From positions 1-42,830 of the IMG/VR virus record IMGVR_UViG_3300032265_003138: a stretch of 42,830 nucleotides of DNA; one strand, 5' to 3'. This DNA is from a virus. The notes below the pieces were generated by a model, which was given only the letters and a program-made list of their open reading frames with translations, was not told the DNA's origin and did no database searches. Numbering within the stretch: position 1 is the first letter of the stretch; every line of letters begins with the position of its first letter. Below are positions 5,847-14,898 of this stretch, one piece after another. The position numbers and the translations under genes are program-made.

Positions 5847-8001
5847 AACGCGCCCTCCTTATGCCAGTGCGCGGAACCTGCTGCGGGAAACCTTCGATGC
5901 GCTGTTGCCGCCGGCCCGCATCACGGTCGCTGAACACGCCGAATGCAACCGCTGGATGCCGTCATCCAGCGGCGTGCATCTGACCCGCTTCGATGTCTCC
6001 GTCGCGCCCTACCTGACCGGCCCGATGGAGGCATGGAGCGCCGAGCAATTCGATACCGTCGCCGTCATCGGCCCCGCCGCCAGCGGCAAGACGATTATCG
6101 CGGAAAACATCCTGCTGCACACCATAGACGCCGACCCGGCCGCGCTTCTCTGGTACCTGCCAACCGCTGATCTGGTGGACAGCTACGTCAAAGGCCGTAT
6201 CGACCCCATGCTGGAAGCGCATGATCGACTGATCGGCGACAAGCGCGTCAGCCGGGACAGCATCGGCTTCAAGCGTTTCACGGGCGGCCGGGCGGAATTC
6301 TTGCACTATACCCGCTCCAACCTTGTGAATAAGCACGTCCGCTTTATCGTCGCGGACGAATACGACGCTTTCGATGACCAGTTGGGCGACCCGTTGACCC
6401 TGCTGAACCCCCGCCGCCAAGCCGCCGGCAGCGATAGCCGGCTGCTGGTGATCTCCCACCCGGACCGCGCCGCCCCGATGAACGCCCCGCGCGACCAGCA
6501 GCGCGGCATCATGGCACTCTACGCTGACAGCGACCGCCGCACCTGGTGGTGGAAATGCCCGCATTGCGGCGGCTACTCCTCGCCGAACCCCGGCACGCCG
6601 CGGCACATGACGCTGACCTGGCCGGATGACGCCGCCGCCGAAGAAGTCGAAGCCAAGGCCCGGCTGGTCTGCCCGCTGGCCGGTTGCTTGATCGATGAAG
6701 CCGAACGCCGCGCCATGCTGCCCACCGGCCGCTGGGTGGCGCAGGGCGAAGAAATCGACGAAGAAGGCCGGATCACCGGCGCGCCGGTATCCCGCCGCAC
6801 CGCCGGCTTCTGGATTGTTGGCGCCATGTCGCCCTTTGTGCGCGGCGGCATCGGCGGTCTGGCCCTGACGGTGGAACAGGCCAAACGCGAAGCCGCGGTG
6901 TCCGGTGAAGACCGGTCCCTGCGCGAAGCCTACGTCAAGGGCTGGGGTGTGCCGGCGCCGCGCCTGCAGCAGCTGGGCACCATCGAAGCCGCCGCCCTGG
7001 CGGATCGCGCTCGGCCGGACCTGAACCTGCGGCAAGTGCCCGAAGGCGCCCGCGTGCTGACCGCCGCGGTGGATATTCAGGGCAACCGCTTCGAACTGCT
7101 GACCAGGGCCTGGGGCCCAGGGATGGAAAGCTGGGTCATCGATGCCCGGGCCATCCCGGCGGACCCCGCCACCGACAGTGCCGCCTGGGATGCGCTGATC
7201 GAGCATCTGACCAGCCTTTCTTACCCGCTGGCCGATGGCACGGACCGGCGCATGAAGGTGCGCTGCACGGTGTTTGATGCGGTGGGCCAGCCGGGCGTGA
7301 CGGAACAGGCCTACGCCGCTTGGCTGCGCGCCCGCCGCGCTGGCCGCGTCACTCGGCACGGCCGCATCAATGGCCGCGATGCGTGGAGTCTGCTTCCGGC
7401 CCGTGGCGCCTCCGGCTTGAACGCGCCGCGCTTGGTCATCAGCTACCCGGACGGCGCCCGCGCCGATCGGCGGGCGGCCGCCGGCGGGCAGGTGCCGCTG
7501 GCGGTGTTCAACCCGAACGCCGCCAAGGATGCGCTGGCCGCGCAACTGGCCCGCGCCGAACCCGGCCCCCGGGCCGTGCATTTCCCGGCCGGCTTGCTGT
7601 CATCGGCGCCGCCGCATGCGTGGTTTGAACAGCTGGCCGCCGAACGCCGAGACCGTCGCGGCGCCTGGGCCAAGGCCATGCCCAGCGCCCGCAACGAAGC
7701 CTGGGATTTGATGGTTATGGCCGAAATCGCCGCTCGACTGCATGGGCTGCACCGCATCACGGATTGGTCCGCCACGCCCGCCTGGGCGGCGGACTGGGAC
7801 CGCAACACCGCCGTCTTCACGCCCGCTTCGGCAGCCGGTGTTTCTCCGCCGCCGCCGCTGCCGGCGCCGCTGCCACCGGCCAGACAAGCGCCGGTGGCAG
7901 CGGTTGCCGCCTTGCCGCCCCCGCCCGTCCGCCTGCCGCCCCCCGCCGCCGCCCAGGGCCTGGGCGCGCGGCTGGCCGCCCGTCTCGCCACCCGCGCCTG
8001 A
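5833..8001 (+). CDS. terL: Terminase large subunit, lambda gpA family
   Basis: 722 residues. Walker A GPAASGKT at 80-87 and Walker B FIVADE at 171-176 form the packaging motor. Cys pairs C242/C245 and C280/C285 form the zinc knuckle typical of gpA proteins. The C-terminal half should hold the nuclease (AVDIQGNRFELLTRAWG onward). It is longer than lambda gpA because of a Pro/Ala-rich tail of about 60 residues (about 660-722). It packages DNA with the overlapping small subunit. Confidence 0.95.
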   Translation: MQPPETRPPYASARNLLRETFDALLPPARITVAEHAECNRWMPSSSGVHLTRFDVSVAPYLTGPMEAWSAEQFDTVAVIGPAASGKTIIAENILLHTIDADPAALLWYLPTADLVDSYVKGRIDPMLEAHDRLIGDKRVSRDSIGFKRFTGGRAEFLHYTRSNLVNKHVRFIVADEYDAFDDQLGDPLTLLNPRRQAAGSDSRLLVISHPDRAAPMNAPRDQQRGIMALYADSDRRTWWWKCPHCGGYSSPNPGTPRHMTLTWPDDAAAEEVEAKARLVCPLAGCLIDEAERRAMLPTGRWVAQGEEIDEEGRITGAPVSRRTAGFWIVGAMSPFVRGGIGGLALTVEQAKREAAVSGEDRSLREAYVKGWGVPAPRLQQLGTIEAAALADRARPDLNLRQVPEGARVLTAAVDIQGNRFELLTRAWGPGMESWVIDARAIPADPATDSAAWDALIEHLTSLSYPLADGTDRRMKVRCTVFDAVGQPGVTEQAYAAWLRARRAGRVTRHGRINGRDAWSLLPARGASGLNAPRLVISYPDGARADRRAAAGGQVPLAVFNPNAAKDALAAQLARAEPGPRAVHFPAGLLSSAPPHAWFEQLAAERRDRRGAWAKAMPSARNEAWDLMVMAEIAARLHGLHRITDWSATPAWAADWDRNTAVFTPASAAGVSPPPPLPAPLPPARQAPVAAVAALPPPPVRLPPPAAAQGLGARLAARLATRA

Positions 8002-8018
8002 CCCTTCGGGAAACCTTA

Positions 8019-8267
8019 ATGTCCGTCTCCGCCTTCAGCGGTCTTGCCCCCGCCGTGATCAGCGCCAATCTGTTGCTAGCGCAGCAGGCGTTGCTCGATC
8101 TGTCCCTTGGCAAGCAGGTCACGCAGGTGACCTATGAAATGGGCGATGGCAAGCGCGGCGTGACGTACAAAGCGACCGATATCGGTACGCTGCGGGCGCT
8201 GATTGCCGAACTGCAACGCGCCCTGGGCCTGCAGCCCAGCCGCCGCGCCCTTGGGGTGCGGTTCTGA
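8019..8267 (+). CDS. gpW-like head-tail joining protein
   Basis: 82 residues. It matches the lambda gpW pattern: an N-terminal helix (AQQALLDLSLGKQVTQV), a beta hairpin (TYEMGDGKRGVTYKATD) and a C-terminal helix (IGTLRALIAELQRAL). gpW plugs the filled head so the tail can attach. It lies between terminase and portal as in lambda, and its stop overlaps the portal start by one base (TGATG). Confidence 0.85.
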   Translation: MSVSAFSGLAPAVISANLLLAQQALLDLSLGKQVTQVTYEMGDGKRGVTYKATDIGTLRALIAELQRALGLQPSRRALGVRF

Positions 8268-9940
8268 TGGTGGCCTCCGCCATCCTGGGGCCCGATGGCC
8301 GCCCCGCCCAGCGCCAGCAGCAGGGCCGGCGCATGGCCGGGCTCAACGGATCTGGCGCCATGCCCTGGGATGCCGCCGATTCCACTTCGGCGGAAATGGA
8401 TGGCTGGTTGCCCTGGCTGGGCTCCGCCGATGCCGATACCAATTTCTACCGGGACCGCATCGTCGCCCGCATCCGCGACATGGTGCGGAACGATGGCTGG
8501 ACCGCCGGCGGCATCACGAAAATAACGGACGCCGTCATCGGCGCCGATCTGCGGCTGTCTTCTATCCCGGACTACCGCGCTTTGTCCGCCTGGGCGCCGG
8601 GCTTCGATGCTGCCTGGGCCAAAGAATTTTCCCAGACCGCCGAAGCCCTCTGGCGGTCCTGGACGAACGACCCCGGCCTGTGGTGCGAAGCCGGCCGCCG
8701 CGTGACCATGGCCGGCGTCTTCCGCCTGGCCTTCCGTACCCTGCTGATCGAAGGCGATGCCCTGGCGCTGCTGCTCTGGCGCCCCGGCCGCATGGCCCCC
8801 GGCCGCGCCCGCTACGCCACCACGGTGCAGCTGATCGACCCGGATCGTCTTTCCAACCCGCAGAACCGCATGGACACCATAGATCTGCGCGGCGGGGTCG
8901 AGGTCGATGAAGACGGCGCCGCCGTCGCCTACCATGTCCGCAAGGCGCATCTGGGGGATTGGTGGGCCGCCGCGCAAGCCGTGCAATGGGAACGGGTGCC
9001 ACGGGAAACCGACTGGGGCCGCCCCTTGGTGGTGCACACCTTCGAGGCGGACCGCATCGGCCAGCATCGTGGCGCCGGCGGCGTGCTGAAGCCGGTGCTG
9101 GCCCGGGCCAAGATGCTGGCGCGGTATGAACAGGTGGAACTCCAAGCGGCGGTGCTGAACGCCGTTTTCGCCGCTTACATCGAATCACCCTTTGACCGCG
9201 ACTTGGTGGGCGACAGCCTCAGCCCCGAAGGCGGCGAAATCTCCGCCTATCAGCAAATGCGCGAAGGCTATCACTCCGAGGCAAGCATCAAGCTGAACAA
9301 TGCGCGCATTCCCATCCTGGCGCCGGGGGAGAAAATTACCTCCGTCACCGCCGCCCGGCCGGCCAGTAACTATCCCGCTTTCCAAGCTGCCGCGCTGCGC
9401 CACATGGCCGGTGCGCTGGGCACGTCTTATGAACAGCTCTCGACGGACTACAGCCAGTCGAACTACAGCAGCGCCCGCGCCGCGCTGATCGAAACCTGGA
9501 AAACCCTGTCCCGCCGCCGGCATGAATTCGCCGGAGGCTTCTGCGCGCCGATCTATGCGGCTTTTCTTGAAGAGGCGATGGACCGCGGCGAACTGCCGCT
9601 GCCCGCCGGCGCGCCGGATTTCATGGAAGCCCGCGCCGAATACGCCCGCAGCAAATGGATCGGCCCCGGCCGTGGCTGGGTGGACCCGGTGCGCGAACCT
9701 CAAGGCGCGCTAATGAAGGTGGCCGGCGCGCTGTCCACCCTGCAGCACGAAGCCGCCGAATCGGGCGGAATGGATATCGAAGAGATTCTGGATCAGCGGG
9801 CGCTGGAAATTCAGATGTTCGCTGATCGTGGGCTGCCTGTGCCGCCCGTTCTGCTGGGCCAGGCGCCGCCCACCGTCACCGCCGGCGGAAATGCGCTGGA
9901 TCAGCGCCCGGGTGGCGCGGAAGCGGAGGATGCTGTCTGA
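8267..9940 (+). CDS. Portal protein, lambda gpB family
   Basis: 557 residues, close to lambda gpB. It is typical of the family: NFYRDRIVARIRDMVRNDGW near the start, QLIDPDRLSNP in the middle, and SYEQLSTDYSQSNYSSARA at about residue 390, which is strongly conserved in lambda-type portals. It forms the dodecameric channel at the packaging vertex. TGATG overlaps link it to gpW and to the following gene. Confidence 0.95.
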   Translation: MVASAILGPDGRPAQRQQQGRRMAGLNGSGAMPWDAADSTSAEMDGWLPWLGSADADTNFYRDRIVARIRDMVRNDGWTAGGITKITDAVIGADLRLSSIPDYRALSAWAPGFDAAWAKEFSQTAEALWRSWTNDPGLWCEAGRRVTMAGVFRLAFRTLLIEGDALALLLWRPGRMAPGRARYATTVQLIDPDRLSNPQNRMDTIDLRGGVEVDEDGAAVAYHVRKAHLGDWWAAAQAVQWERVPRETDWGRPLVVHTFEADRIGQHRGAGGVLKPVLARAKMLARYEQVELQAAVLNAVFAAYIESPFDRDLVGDSLSPEGGEISAYQQMREGYHSEASIKLNNARIPILAPGEKITSVTAARPASNYPAFQAAALRHMAGALGTSYEQLSTDYSQSNYSSARAALIETWKTLSRRRHEFAGGFCAPIYAAFLEEAMDRGELPLPAGAPDFMEARAEYARSKWIGPGRGWVDPVREPQGALMKVAGALSTLQHEAAESGGMDIEEILDQRALEIQMFADRGLPVPPVLLGQAPPTVTAGGNALDQRPGGAEAEDAV

Positions 9941-10959
9941 TGCCGACGCTGAATGAACTGCCGATCCTTTCCGTCCCCGCGCATCTTGCTGGCAACACCG
10001 CCGCCGGTGCTGGCGGCAAGTTTCCTTTCTTGGATATGGCAGCGGCGATCAGCCCTTTTGCTAAAATGAATACCGCGGCCAACGCCGGCTCTGTCCTGGG
10101 CCTTATCTGGGAAGCGTCAAACAGCACGTTTTCCGCCAGTTCCGAAGGTGTTCTGTGGTCGGCCGCCACGCGCGCTTTCGGATCGGTCGCCGCTCTGTTC
10201 ACGGCGGCCAATACCACGGGCGGCGGCACCGCCACCGTGGGCGGCGGCCCGGCGGCATCGATGATGGTGGCGGCGGCAAACGATGGCGCATTGAACGATG
10301 TGGTGGCGTTGCTGACATCGGCCGTCGCCCGCTCTTCCGGTGGCGCGGTGTTCGGCGCGAACATCATCGCGCGCAACCTGCCCGGCGTATCTGGCGCCAA
10401 GCTGGTGGGCATGGAAATCGATGTCGCCATCGCGGCCGGCACCACAGCCCATGCCAGTTCCATCGGGCTGGGCATCAACGTCTTCAACGCGACCTTGGCA
10501 TTGGCGCTGCAGATTGGCCCCGGCCTTGGCGGCGGGCGGTTTGCTAACGGCATTCAGGTCAGCAATGTTCTGTCCACAGGGTCGGTGCTTAGTATTGGCG
10601 CGGGTGATGTAAACCCTGGCTCTCTTACCAATAGTTATTTGACCAGCGGAAACTTCGGCTTGGACGCGCATGTGTTGCAGCCAAACCACGCCATGAGGTT
10701 CTACGCAGGCACGCTTGGCAACTATTGGCGCCAAGTGACCGAAAGCGAAGACCTGGTCTTTCGCACCACGGGTCCCGGTGCGCTGAAACTTGCCAGTGCG
10801 CCGGCAGGCACCGCCACCGGCAGCGAAATCCCAACCGCCGCCTGGACGCGCGCCCTTGTGCCTGCCTCCGCCGTGGTCACCACCTCGGTGACCACGAAAG
10901 GCTACGTCACCTGGACCGACCAAAACGGCGCAACCGTGAAGCTGATGGTGGCGAACTGA
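9940..10959 (+). CDS. Fibre- or spike-like protein inserted between portal and protease
   Basis: 339 residues, Gly/Ala/Thr-rich with little charge, probably mostly beta structure. The C-terminal part (residues about 200-339) reads like a phage fibre or structural tip, ending WTDQNGATVKLMVAN. DNA in about 10560-10740 is visibly less GC-rich than the flanks, as in the fibre genes downstream. Lambda-type head modules normally go from portal straight to protease, so this is an insertion. A head fibre or capsid-surface adhesin is possible; I have no family match. Confidence 0.55.
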   Translation: MPTLNELPILSVPAHLAGNTAAGAGGKFPFLDMAAAISPFAKMNTAANAGSVLGLIWEASNSTFSASSEGVLWSAATRAFGSVAALFTAANTTGGGTATVGGGPAASMMVAAANDGALNDVVALLTSAVARSSGGAVFGANIIARNLPGVSGAKLVGMEIDVAIAAGTTAHASSIGLGINVFNATLALALQIGPGLGGGRFANGIQVSNVLSTGSVLSIGAGDVNPGSLTNSYLTSGNFGLDAHVLQPNHAMRFYAGTLGNYWRQVTESEDLVFRTTGPGALKLASAPAGTATGSEIPTAAWTRALVPASAVVTTSVTTKGYVTWTDQNGATVKLMVAN

Positions 10960-11108
10960 TGCAGCCCGATGAACTCCTCGCCGCGCATGCCGCGCAGCTG
11001 CTGCTGATGAACGCCCGGCTGACAGCGGAGGTAGAGCGGCTAAAAACCCAGCTCGCCGCCGCCGCGCCCCCGCCCGCCCCGGAAGCGCCGGCGGCCCTCG
11101 CCGGATGA
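10959..11108 (+). CDS. 49-residue coiled-coil protein
   Basis: Starts on a TGATG overlap with the fibre-like gene and overlaps the protease start by four bases. The first 33 residues form a regular amphipathic helix (LLAAHAAQLLLMNARLTAEVERLKTQL is split by charged turns), followed by a Pro/Ala tail. It may be a chaperone or oligomerisation partner of the preceding protein, since both sit in the same insertion. Function unknown. Confidence 0.55.
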   Translation: MQPDELLAAHAAQLLLMNARLTAEVERLKTQLAAAAPPPAPEAPAALAG

Positions 11109-11965
11109 CGCCCCTGCCGCACCTCGCCCAGCGCCTGCTGAACGCGCCCCTGATGATCCGGCCGGAAAAGGCGGAAATCGTCATGGCCGCGCTGGCCGCG
11201 CGCCTCGGTGTGGGCCGCATCGAAAGCGGCCTGGACGCCGCGCCGCCGCCGGAACTGATGCAGCGCGGCCATGTGGTGCGGGAAGGCTATGACGTGGCCG
11301 AAGGCGTGGCGCTGATCCAAGTGCAAGGCACCCTGGTCCAGCGCCTGGGCACCCTTCGCCCATATTCCGGCATGACCGGCTATGACGGTATCCGGCAGAA
11401 TTTCCTCTCCGCCCTGATGGACCCCGCCGTCCGCGCCATCGTGCTCGATATCGATAGCCCGGGTGGCGAAGTCGCCGGTTGCTTTGACTTGGCAGATCAG
11501 ATTCACGCCGCCCGGGGTATCAAGCCCATCTGGGCCGTGCTGGCGGAAGGCGCCTACAGCGCCGCCTATGCGCTGGCCTCGGCGGCGAACCGGATCACCG
11601 TGCCGCGCACCGGCGGTGCCGGATCGATCGGCGTGATCACCATGCTGGCGGACCTGTCCCGCGCGCTGGGCAAGGACGGCATCGCCGTGCACTTCGTCAC
11701 CTACGGCGAACGCAAGGCTGAAGAAGCCCGCGCCCGCTTTACTGGCGTTTCGCCGGACCTGCTCGCCCGCATCCAGGGCGAAATAGACCAGGTCGGCGAA
11801 CTGTTCGTCGCCACCGTCGCCCGCAACCGGCGCCTGTCGGCGGACCGCATCCGCGCTCAGCAGGCCGCCTGCTTCCTGGGCGCCGCCGCGCTCGATCAGC
11901 AGCTGGTTGATGCGGTGATGCCGCCTGACCAGGCCTTCCGCGCGCTGCTGGATACCCTCGCCTAA
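11105..11965 (+). CDS. Capsid maturation protease, S49 (SppA/gpC) family
   Basis: 286 residues. It contains the S49 landmarks: IVLDIDSPGGEV, then the nucleophile region GAYSAAYALAS with Ser152, and a candidate general base Lys204 in YGERKAEEA. The family cleaves scaffold and portal during prohead maturation. In lambda the same chain carries scaffold sequence at its C-terminus; here the scaffold-like part is a separate gene 21 bases downstream. Confidence 0.9.
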   Translation: MTPLPHLAQRLLNAPLMIRPEKAEIVMAALAARLGVGRIESGLDAAPPPELMQRGHVVREGYDVAEGVALIQVQGTLVQRLGTLRPYSGMTGYDGIRQNFLSALMDPAVRAIVLDIDSPGGEVAGCFDLADQIHAARGIKPIWAVLAEGAYSAAYALASAANRITVPRTGGAGSIGVITMLADLSRALGKDGIAVHFVTYGERKAEEARARFTGVSPDLLARIQGEIDQVGELFVATVARNRRLSADRIRAQQAACFLGAAALDQQLVDAVMPPDQAFRALLDTLA

Positions 11966-11986
11966 CCCACTCTGAAGGAGCCTTCG

Positions 11987-12658
11987 ATGTCTCTCCGCGA
12001 TATCGCGGCGGCGCTGCCGCTCGCGTCCCTTATGGGCCTGCGCGCCGGCCCGGCGCCGCGCGCCCATGAAAGCGCCGAACCGGACGGTCCGGCGCCTGCC
12101 AGCCGCTTCGCGCACTTGGCCGGCCTGCCCGCCGCCACCAAAGCCGCGCCGGAACCCGAACAGGAACCCGACCCGGAAGACCCGAACGAGGACGAGGAAG
12201 AGGACAACGGCGAAGGCGTTCCGGTGGACCCGCCCGTCGAAGCCGCCCCTTACAGCGAGGACGAGACCGTGGCCGAAGAGGACGCGGAAGAAGAAATGGC
12301 CGGCGACTCTGTCGCCGCCCAGGCCCGCCGCCGCGAACGCGCCCGCTGCGCCGCCATTTTCGCCGATGCCGCCGCCGCTCGCGCGCCCGCTCTGGCCGCG
12401 CATCTGGCGTTCGAAACTGCCCTGCCGCGCGCCGCGGCGCTGGCCACGCTGCAGGCCGGCCTTGCCGCGCTGAACGCCATCGCGCCGGCCAGCACCCCCG
12501 CTCGGGCCGCCCTGCATGCACGCATGCAATCCGCACCGGCGCCGCAGGTGGGGGACGAAGCGCCCGCCAATGGCGCCCCGGCCAGCCCGGCCGATGCGGC
12601 CAAGCAGAGCGCCGCCGCCGGCCTTGATCGCCTCCGCAGCCTTGGCATGCGGGTCTGA
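11987..12658 (+). CDS. Probable head scaffold protein
   Basis: 223 residues. An acidic, Pro/Glu/Asp-rich region at about 55-107 is followed by a helical segment (RRRERARCAAIFADAAAA ... AAHLAFETALPRAAALATL) that I recognise as the tail usually fused to phage S49 peptidases. Disorder, acidity and the position between protease and decoration protein fit a Nu3-type scaffold. A purine-rich AAGGAG lies before the start. Confidence 0.65.
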   Translation: MSLRDIAAALPLASLMGLRAGPAPRAHESAEPDGPAPASRFAHLAGLPAATKAAPEPEQEPDPEDPNEDEEEDNGEGVPVDPPVEAAPYSEDETVAEEDAEEEMAGDSVAAQARRRERARCAAIFADAAAARAPALAAHLAFETALPRAAALATLQAGLAALNAIAPASTPARAALHARMQSAPAPQVGDEAPANGAPASPADAAKQSAAAGLDRLRSLGMRV

Positions 12659-12690
12659 ATTCTCAACCTCAAACCTGAAAGAGCGCACTC

Positions 12691-13086
12691 ATGGCGAACA
12701 CCCTGAACCCGCAGGTCCCGTATTCGGCGACCGATACCTACACCCCGGACAACCTCATTGCCGGCAACCAGTTCCTGGTGACCGATGGCGGCACGCTGAT
12801 CAGCGGCCAGAACCTGGCGCGCGGCGCCGTGCTGGGCCGCATCACCTCCTCCGGCAAATACACCCTCTCGCTGTCCGCCTCCTCGGACGGGTCGCAGAAC
12901 CCCGCCGCCATTCTGGCCGAAGCGACGGATGCCAGCAGCGCCGACAAGGCCTGCCTGATCTATCCCGCCGGCGAATTCAACGCGAACAGCCTGACCTTCG
13001 GCACCGGCCACAGCGCCACCACGGTGGCGACGCAGATCGCGCTGCGCGACGCGAACCTTCACCTGAAGACCCCGGTTTCCAAGTAA
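12691..13086 (+). CDS. Head decoration protein, lambda gpD family
   Basis: 131 residues. The fold signature is GTLISGQNLARGAVLGRIT followed by a YTLSLSASSDGSQNPAAIL stretch and A/C-rich strands (ADKACLIYPAGEF). gpD trimers clamp the expanded capsid at its threefold positions. The gene lies directly before the capsid gene as in lambda. The N-terminal 20 residues should be flexible until capsid binding. Confidence 0.9.
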   Translation: MANTLNPQVPYSATDTYTPDNLIAGNQFLVTDGGTLISGQNLARGAVLGRITSSGKYTLSLSASSDGSQNPAAILAEATDASSADKACLIYPAGEFNANSLTFGTGHSATTVATQIALRDANLHLKTPVSK

Positions 13087-13092
13087 GCCGGC

Positions 13093-13106
13093 GCGGCTTC
13101 GGCCGC
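13093..13106 (+). terminator. Small UUCG-loop hairpin after the decoration gene
   Basis: GCGGC (13093-13097), loop TTCG, GCCGC (13102-13106). A C(UUCG)G loop makes an unusually stable RNA hairpin. It lies seven bases after the decoration stop, with no T tract, so it more likely protects or limits the upstream message than terminates it. No other feature is seen in the 93-base gap before the capsid gene. Confidence 0.4.
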
Positions 13107-13179
13107 CGCCGTTCGCCCATCCGCCCCCGTGCGCCCTTGGGCAAGGCGCTTACCCCAGGCCTGAAAGGCGCACACCACC

Positions 13180-14226
13180 ATGGCAGTCGGTCTTTATGAT
13201 ACCGCCCGTCTGATCGCGGTTGTCGAACAGATGAAGCGGCCGTCCAGCTTTCTTCTGGACACCTTTTTCCCCAACATCAGCACCTCCCTCACGGAAAAAG
13301 TGCTGGTCGATGTCTTCGTGAATAAGCGCCGCATGGCGCCCTTTGTCAGCCCGCTGGCCGAAGCCAAGTTTATCGAACAGATCGGCGTCACTACGAACGA
13401 GTTCAAGCCTGCCTACATCAAGCAACTCGATCGCGTCGATCCCTTCAAGCCGATCCGCCGCGCTATCGGCGAACAGATCGGCGGCTTGCAGATGACGCCG
13501 GCGGAACGGGAACAGGTGAACCTGGACAGCCTGCTTGCCCAGCAGATCATGATGATCGACCGCCGCCTGGAATGGATGGCGGCGCAGGCCCTGGTAAACG
13601 GGTATGTCGATATCACCGGCGACAACTATCCCACGCAGCGCGTTGACTATCAGCGCGATTCCTCGCTGACCGTCGCGCTGACCGGCACCGCCCGTTGGAA
13701 CATCAGCGGCGCCATCGGCTCCACCGCCGCGCCCAGCGCGAACCTCACCACCTGGTCGGCGCTGATCCTGAAGGCCTCCGGCCTGCCGTCCGATACTGTG
13801 ATCTTCACGCCGGCGGCCTGGGAAGGCTTCCGCCAGGACCCGCGCGTCAGCCAGATCGTGCTCAGCCCGCAGAACGGCGTGCCGGACCTGGTCGCCACCG
13901 CCGCCCGTCCTGCAATCGGCGGCCAGTTCCTCGGCACCTGGGGCCAGTTCAAGCTCTTCCTCTACTACGACTGGTACGTCGATCCCGCCGATGGCGTGGA
14001 AAAGCCGATGATTCCGGACGGCACCGTTATCCTCGGCAGCTCGCAGCTGAACGGCGAACGCGCCTTCGCCTCGGTCATTGACGCGGAAGTCGGCTATGCG
14101 GCGCTGCCCTATGCGCCGAAGTCCTACACCACGCAGAACCCCGGCACCCGCTGGCTGCTGACCCAGTCCGCGCCGCTGGTGATCCCCACCCAGGTGAACG
14201 CCGCCGCCGCCATCACCGTGGCCTGA
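13180..14226 (+). CDS. Major capsid protein, lambda gpE family
   Basis: 348 residues, close to lambda gpE (341). Family features include RPSSFLLDTFFPN near the N-terminus, FVSPLAEAKFIE, RVDPFKPIRR and a C-terminal VIDAEVGYAALPYAPKSY segment. It forms the icosahedral shell of HK97 fold. A strong hairpin follows the stop, so capsid message may be more abundant than that of downstream genes. Confidence 0.95.
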   Translation: MAVGLYDTARLIAVVEQMKRPSSFLLDTFFPNISTSLTEKVLVDVFVNKRRMAPFVSPLAEAKFIEQIGVTTNEFKPAYIKQLDRVDPFKPIRRAIGEQIGGLQMTPAEREQVNLDSLLAQQIMMIDRRLEWMAAQALVNGYVDITGDNYPTQRVDYQRDSSLTVALTGTARWNISGAIGSTAAPSANLTTWSALILKASGLPSDTVIFTPAAWEGFRQDPRVSQIVLSPQNGVPDLVATAARPAIGGQFLGTWGQFKLFLYYDWYVDPADGVEKPMIPDGTVILGSSQLNGERAFASVIDAEVGYAALPYAPKSYTTQNPGTRWLLTQSAPLVIPTQVNAAAAITVA

Positions 14227-14229
14227 TCG

Positions 14230-14264
14230 GACGGGCGGCGGGTCACACCCCGCCGCCCGTCTTT
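14230..14264 (+). terminator. Strong hairpin after the capsid gene, terminator-like
   Basis: A perfect 13-bp stem: GACGGGCGGCGGG at 14230-14242, loop TCACAC, CCCGCCGCCCGTC at 14249-14261, then TTT and CCC. The T tract is short, so termination is probably partial. It lies inside the late operon with no promoter seen downstream, so readthrough, perhaps helped by the NusG-like protein, would be needed for tail genes. Confidence 0.55.
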
Positions 14265-14284
14265 CCCAGCAGCAAGGTACACCC

Positions 14285-14554
14285 ATGTTCGAAGTCAACA
14301 CTGCCTTGGTCCCGGCCGTCGCGCTGGGCACCGTCTACTGGCGCGATGCCGCCGGCGCCTCGAAGTGGGCGGGCCCCGGTGACGCCTGCCAGATCCCGGC
14401 GGACGAACTGCCCGGCCTGATCGACCGCGGCGTCGTCGCCCTGCCGGCCGCAGATGCGGCCCCGGTGGCCGAAGCCGCAACCGCCGAAGCCTCGGCCGGC
14501 GAAGCCTCGGCCGGCGAAGGCGCACCCGTGGCAAAGCCCCGCGGCAAGGCCTGA
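14285..14554 (+). CDS. Hypothetical head-tail region protein, 89 aa
   Basis: N-terminal half MFEVNTALVPAVALG looks like a small beta domain; the C-terminal half is an Ala/Glu/Gly linker containing a perfect 15-base tandem repeat (near 14488-14518) encoding EASAG twice, ending in basic PRGKA. The position corresponds to lambda FI, but the sequence does not let me assign it. The start has AGCAAGG upstream. Confidence 0.5.
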   Translation: MFEVNTALVPAVALGTVYWRDAAGASKWAGPGDACQIPADELPGLIDRGVVALPAADAAPVAEAATAEASAGEASAGEGAPVAKPRGKA

Positions 14555-14562
14555 CCCGCCGC

Positions 14563-14898
14563 ATGATCGATTTCGACTCGCTGGCAAACAAGCCCATTCT
14601 CGCCACCTTTGGCGAAGCGGTGCTTTATCGCCCCAGCCAGGCGCTGCCCTTCACGTTGCAGGGCGTGCTGGACCGGCACGCCAGCCGCGTCGCATTCGAT
14701 CAGGGCGGCACGCCCACTTCTGTCATGGCCCCGCAGATCTACGTCCGTCTGGCCGATTTTCCGGCCGGCGTGGCGCCAACGACGAAGGATGAAGTGGAAG
14801 CCCGCGGCGACATCTTTCATGTCGTAGACTTGCAGCCGGATGGCCTCGGCGCCGTGCTGCTGATCCTCGGCAACCGGCAGGACCGCCCCTATGGCTGA
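14563..14898 (+). CDS. Head-tail joining protein, FII-like
   Basis: 111 residues, close to lambda FII (117). The pattern fits the phage attachment (FII) family: a short N-terminal helix, then beta strands around LADFPAGVAPTTKDEVEARGDIF split by turns, and a C-terminal LLILGNRQ strand. FII forms the head-proximal ring to which the tail joins. It overlaps the next gene by eight bases. Confidence 0.6.
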   Translation: MIDFDSLANKPILATFGEAVLYRPSQALPFTLQGVLDRHASRVAFDQGGTPTSVMAPQIYVRLADFPAGVAPTTKDEVEARGDIFHVVDLQPDGLGAVLLILGNRQDRPYG

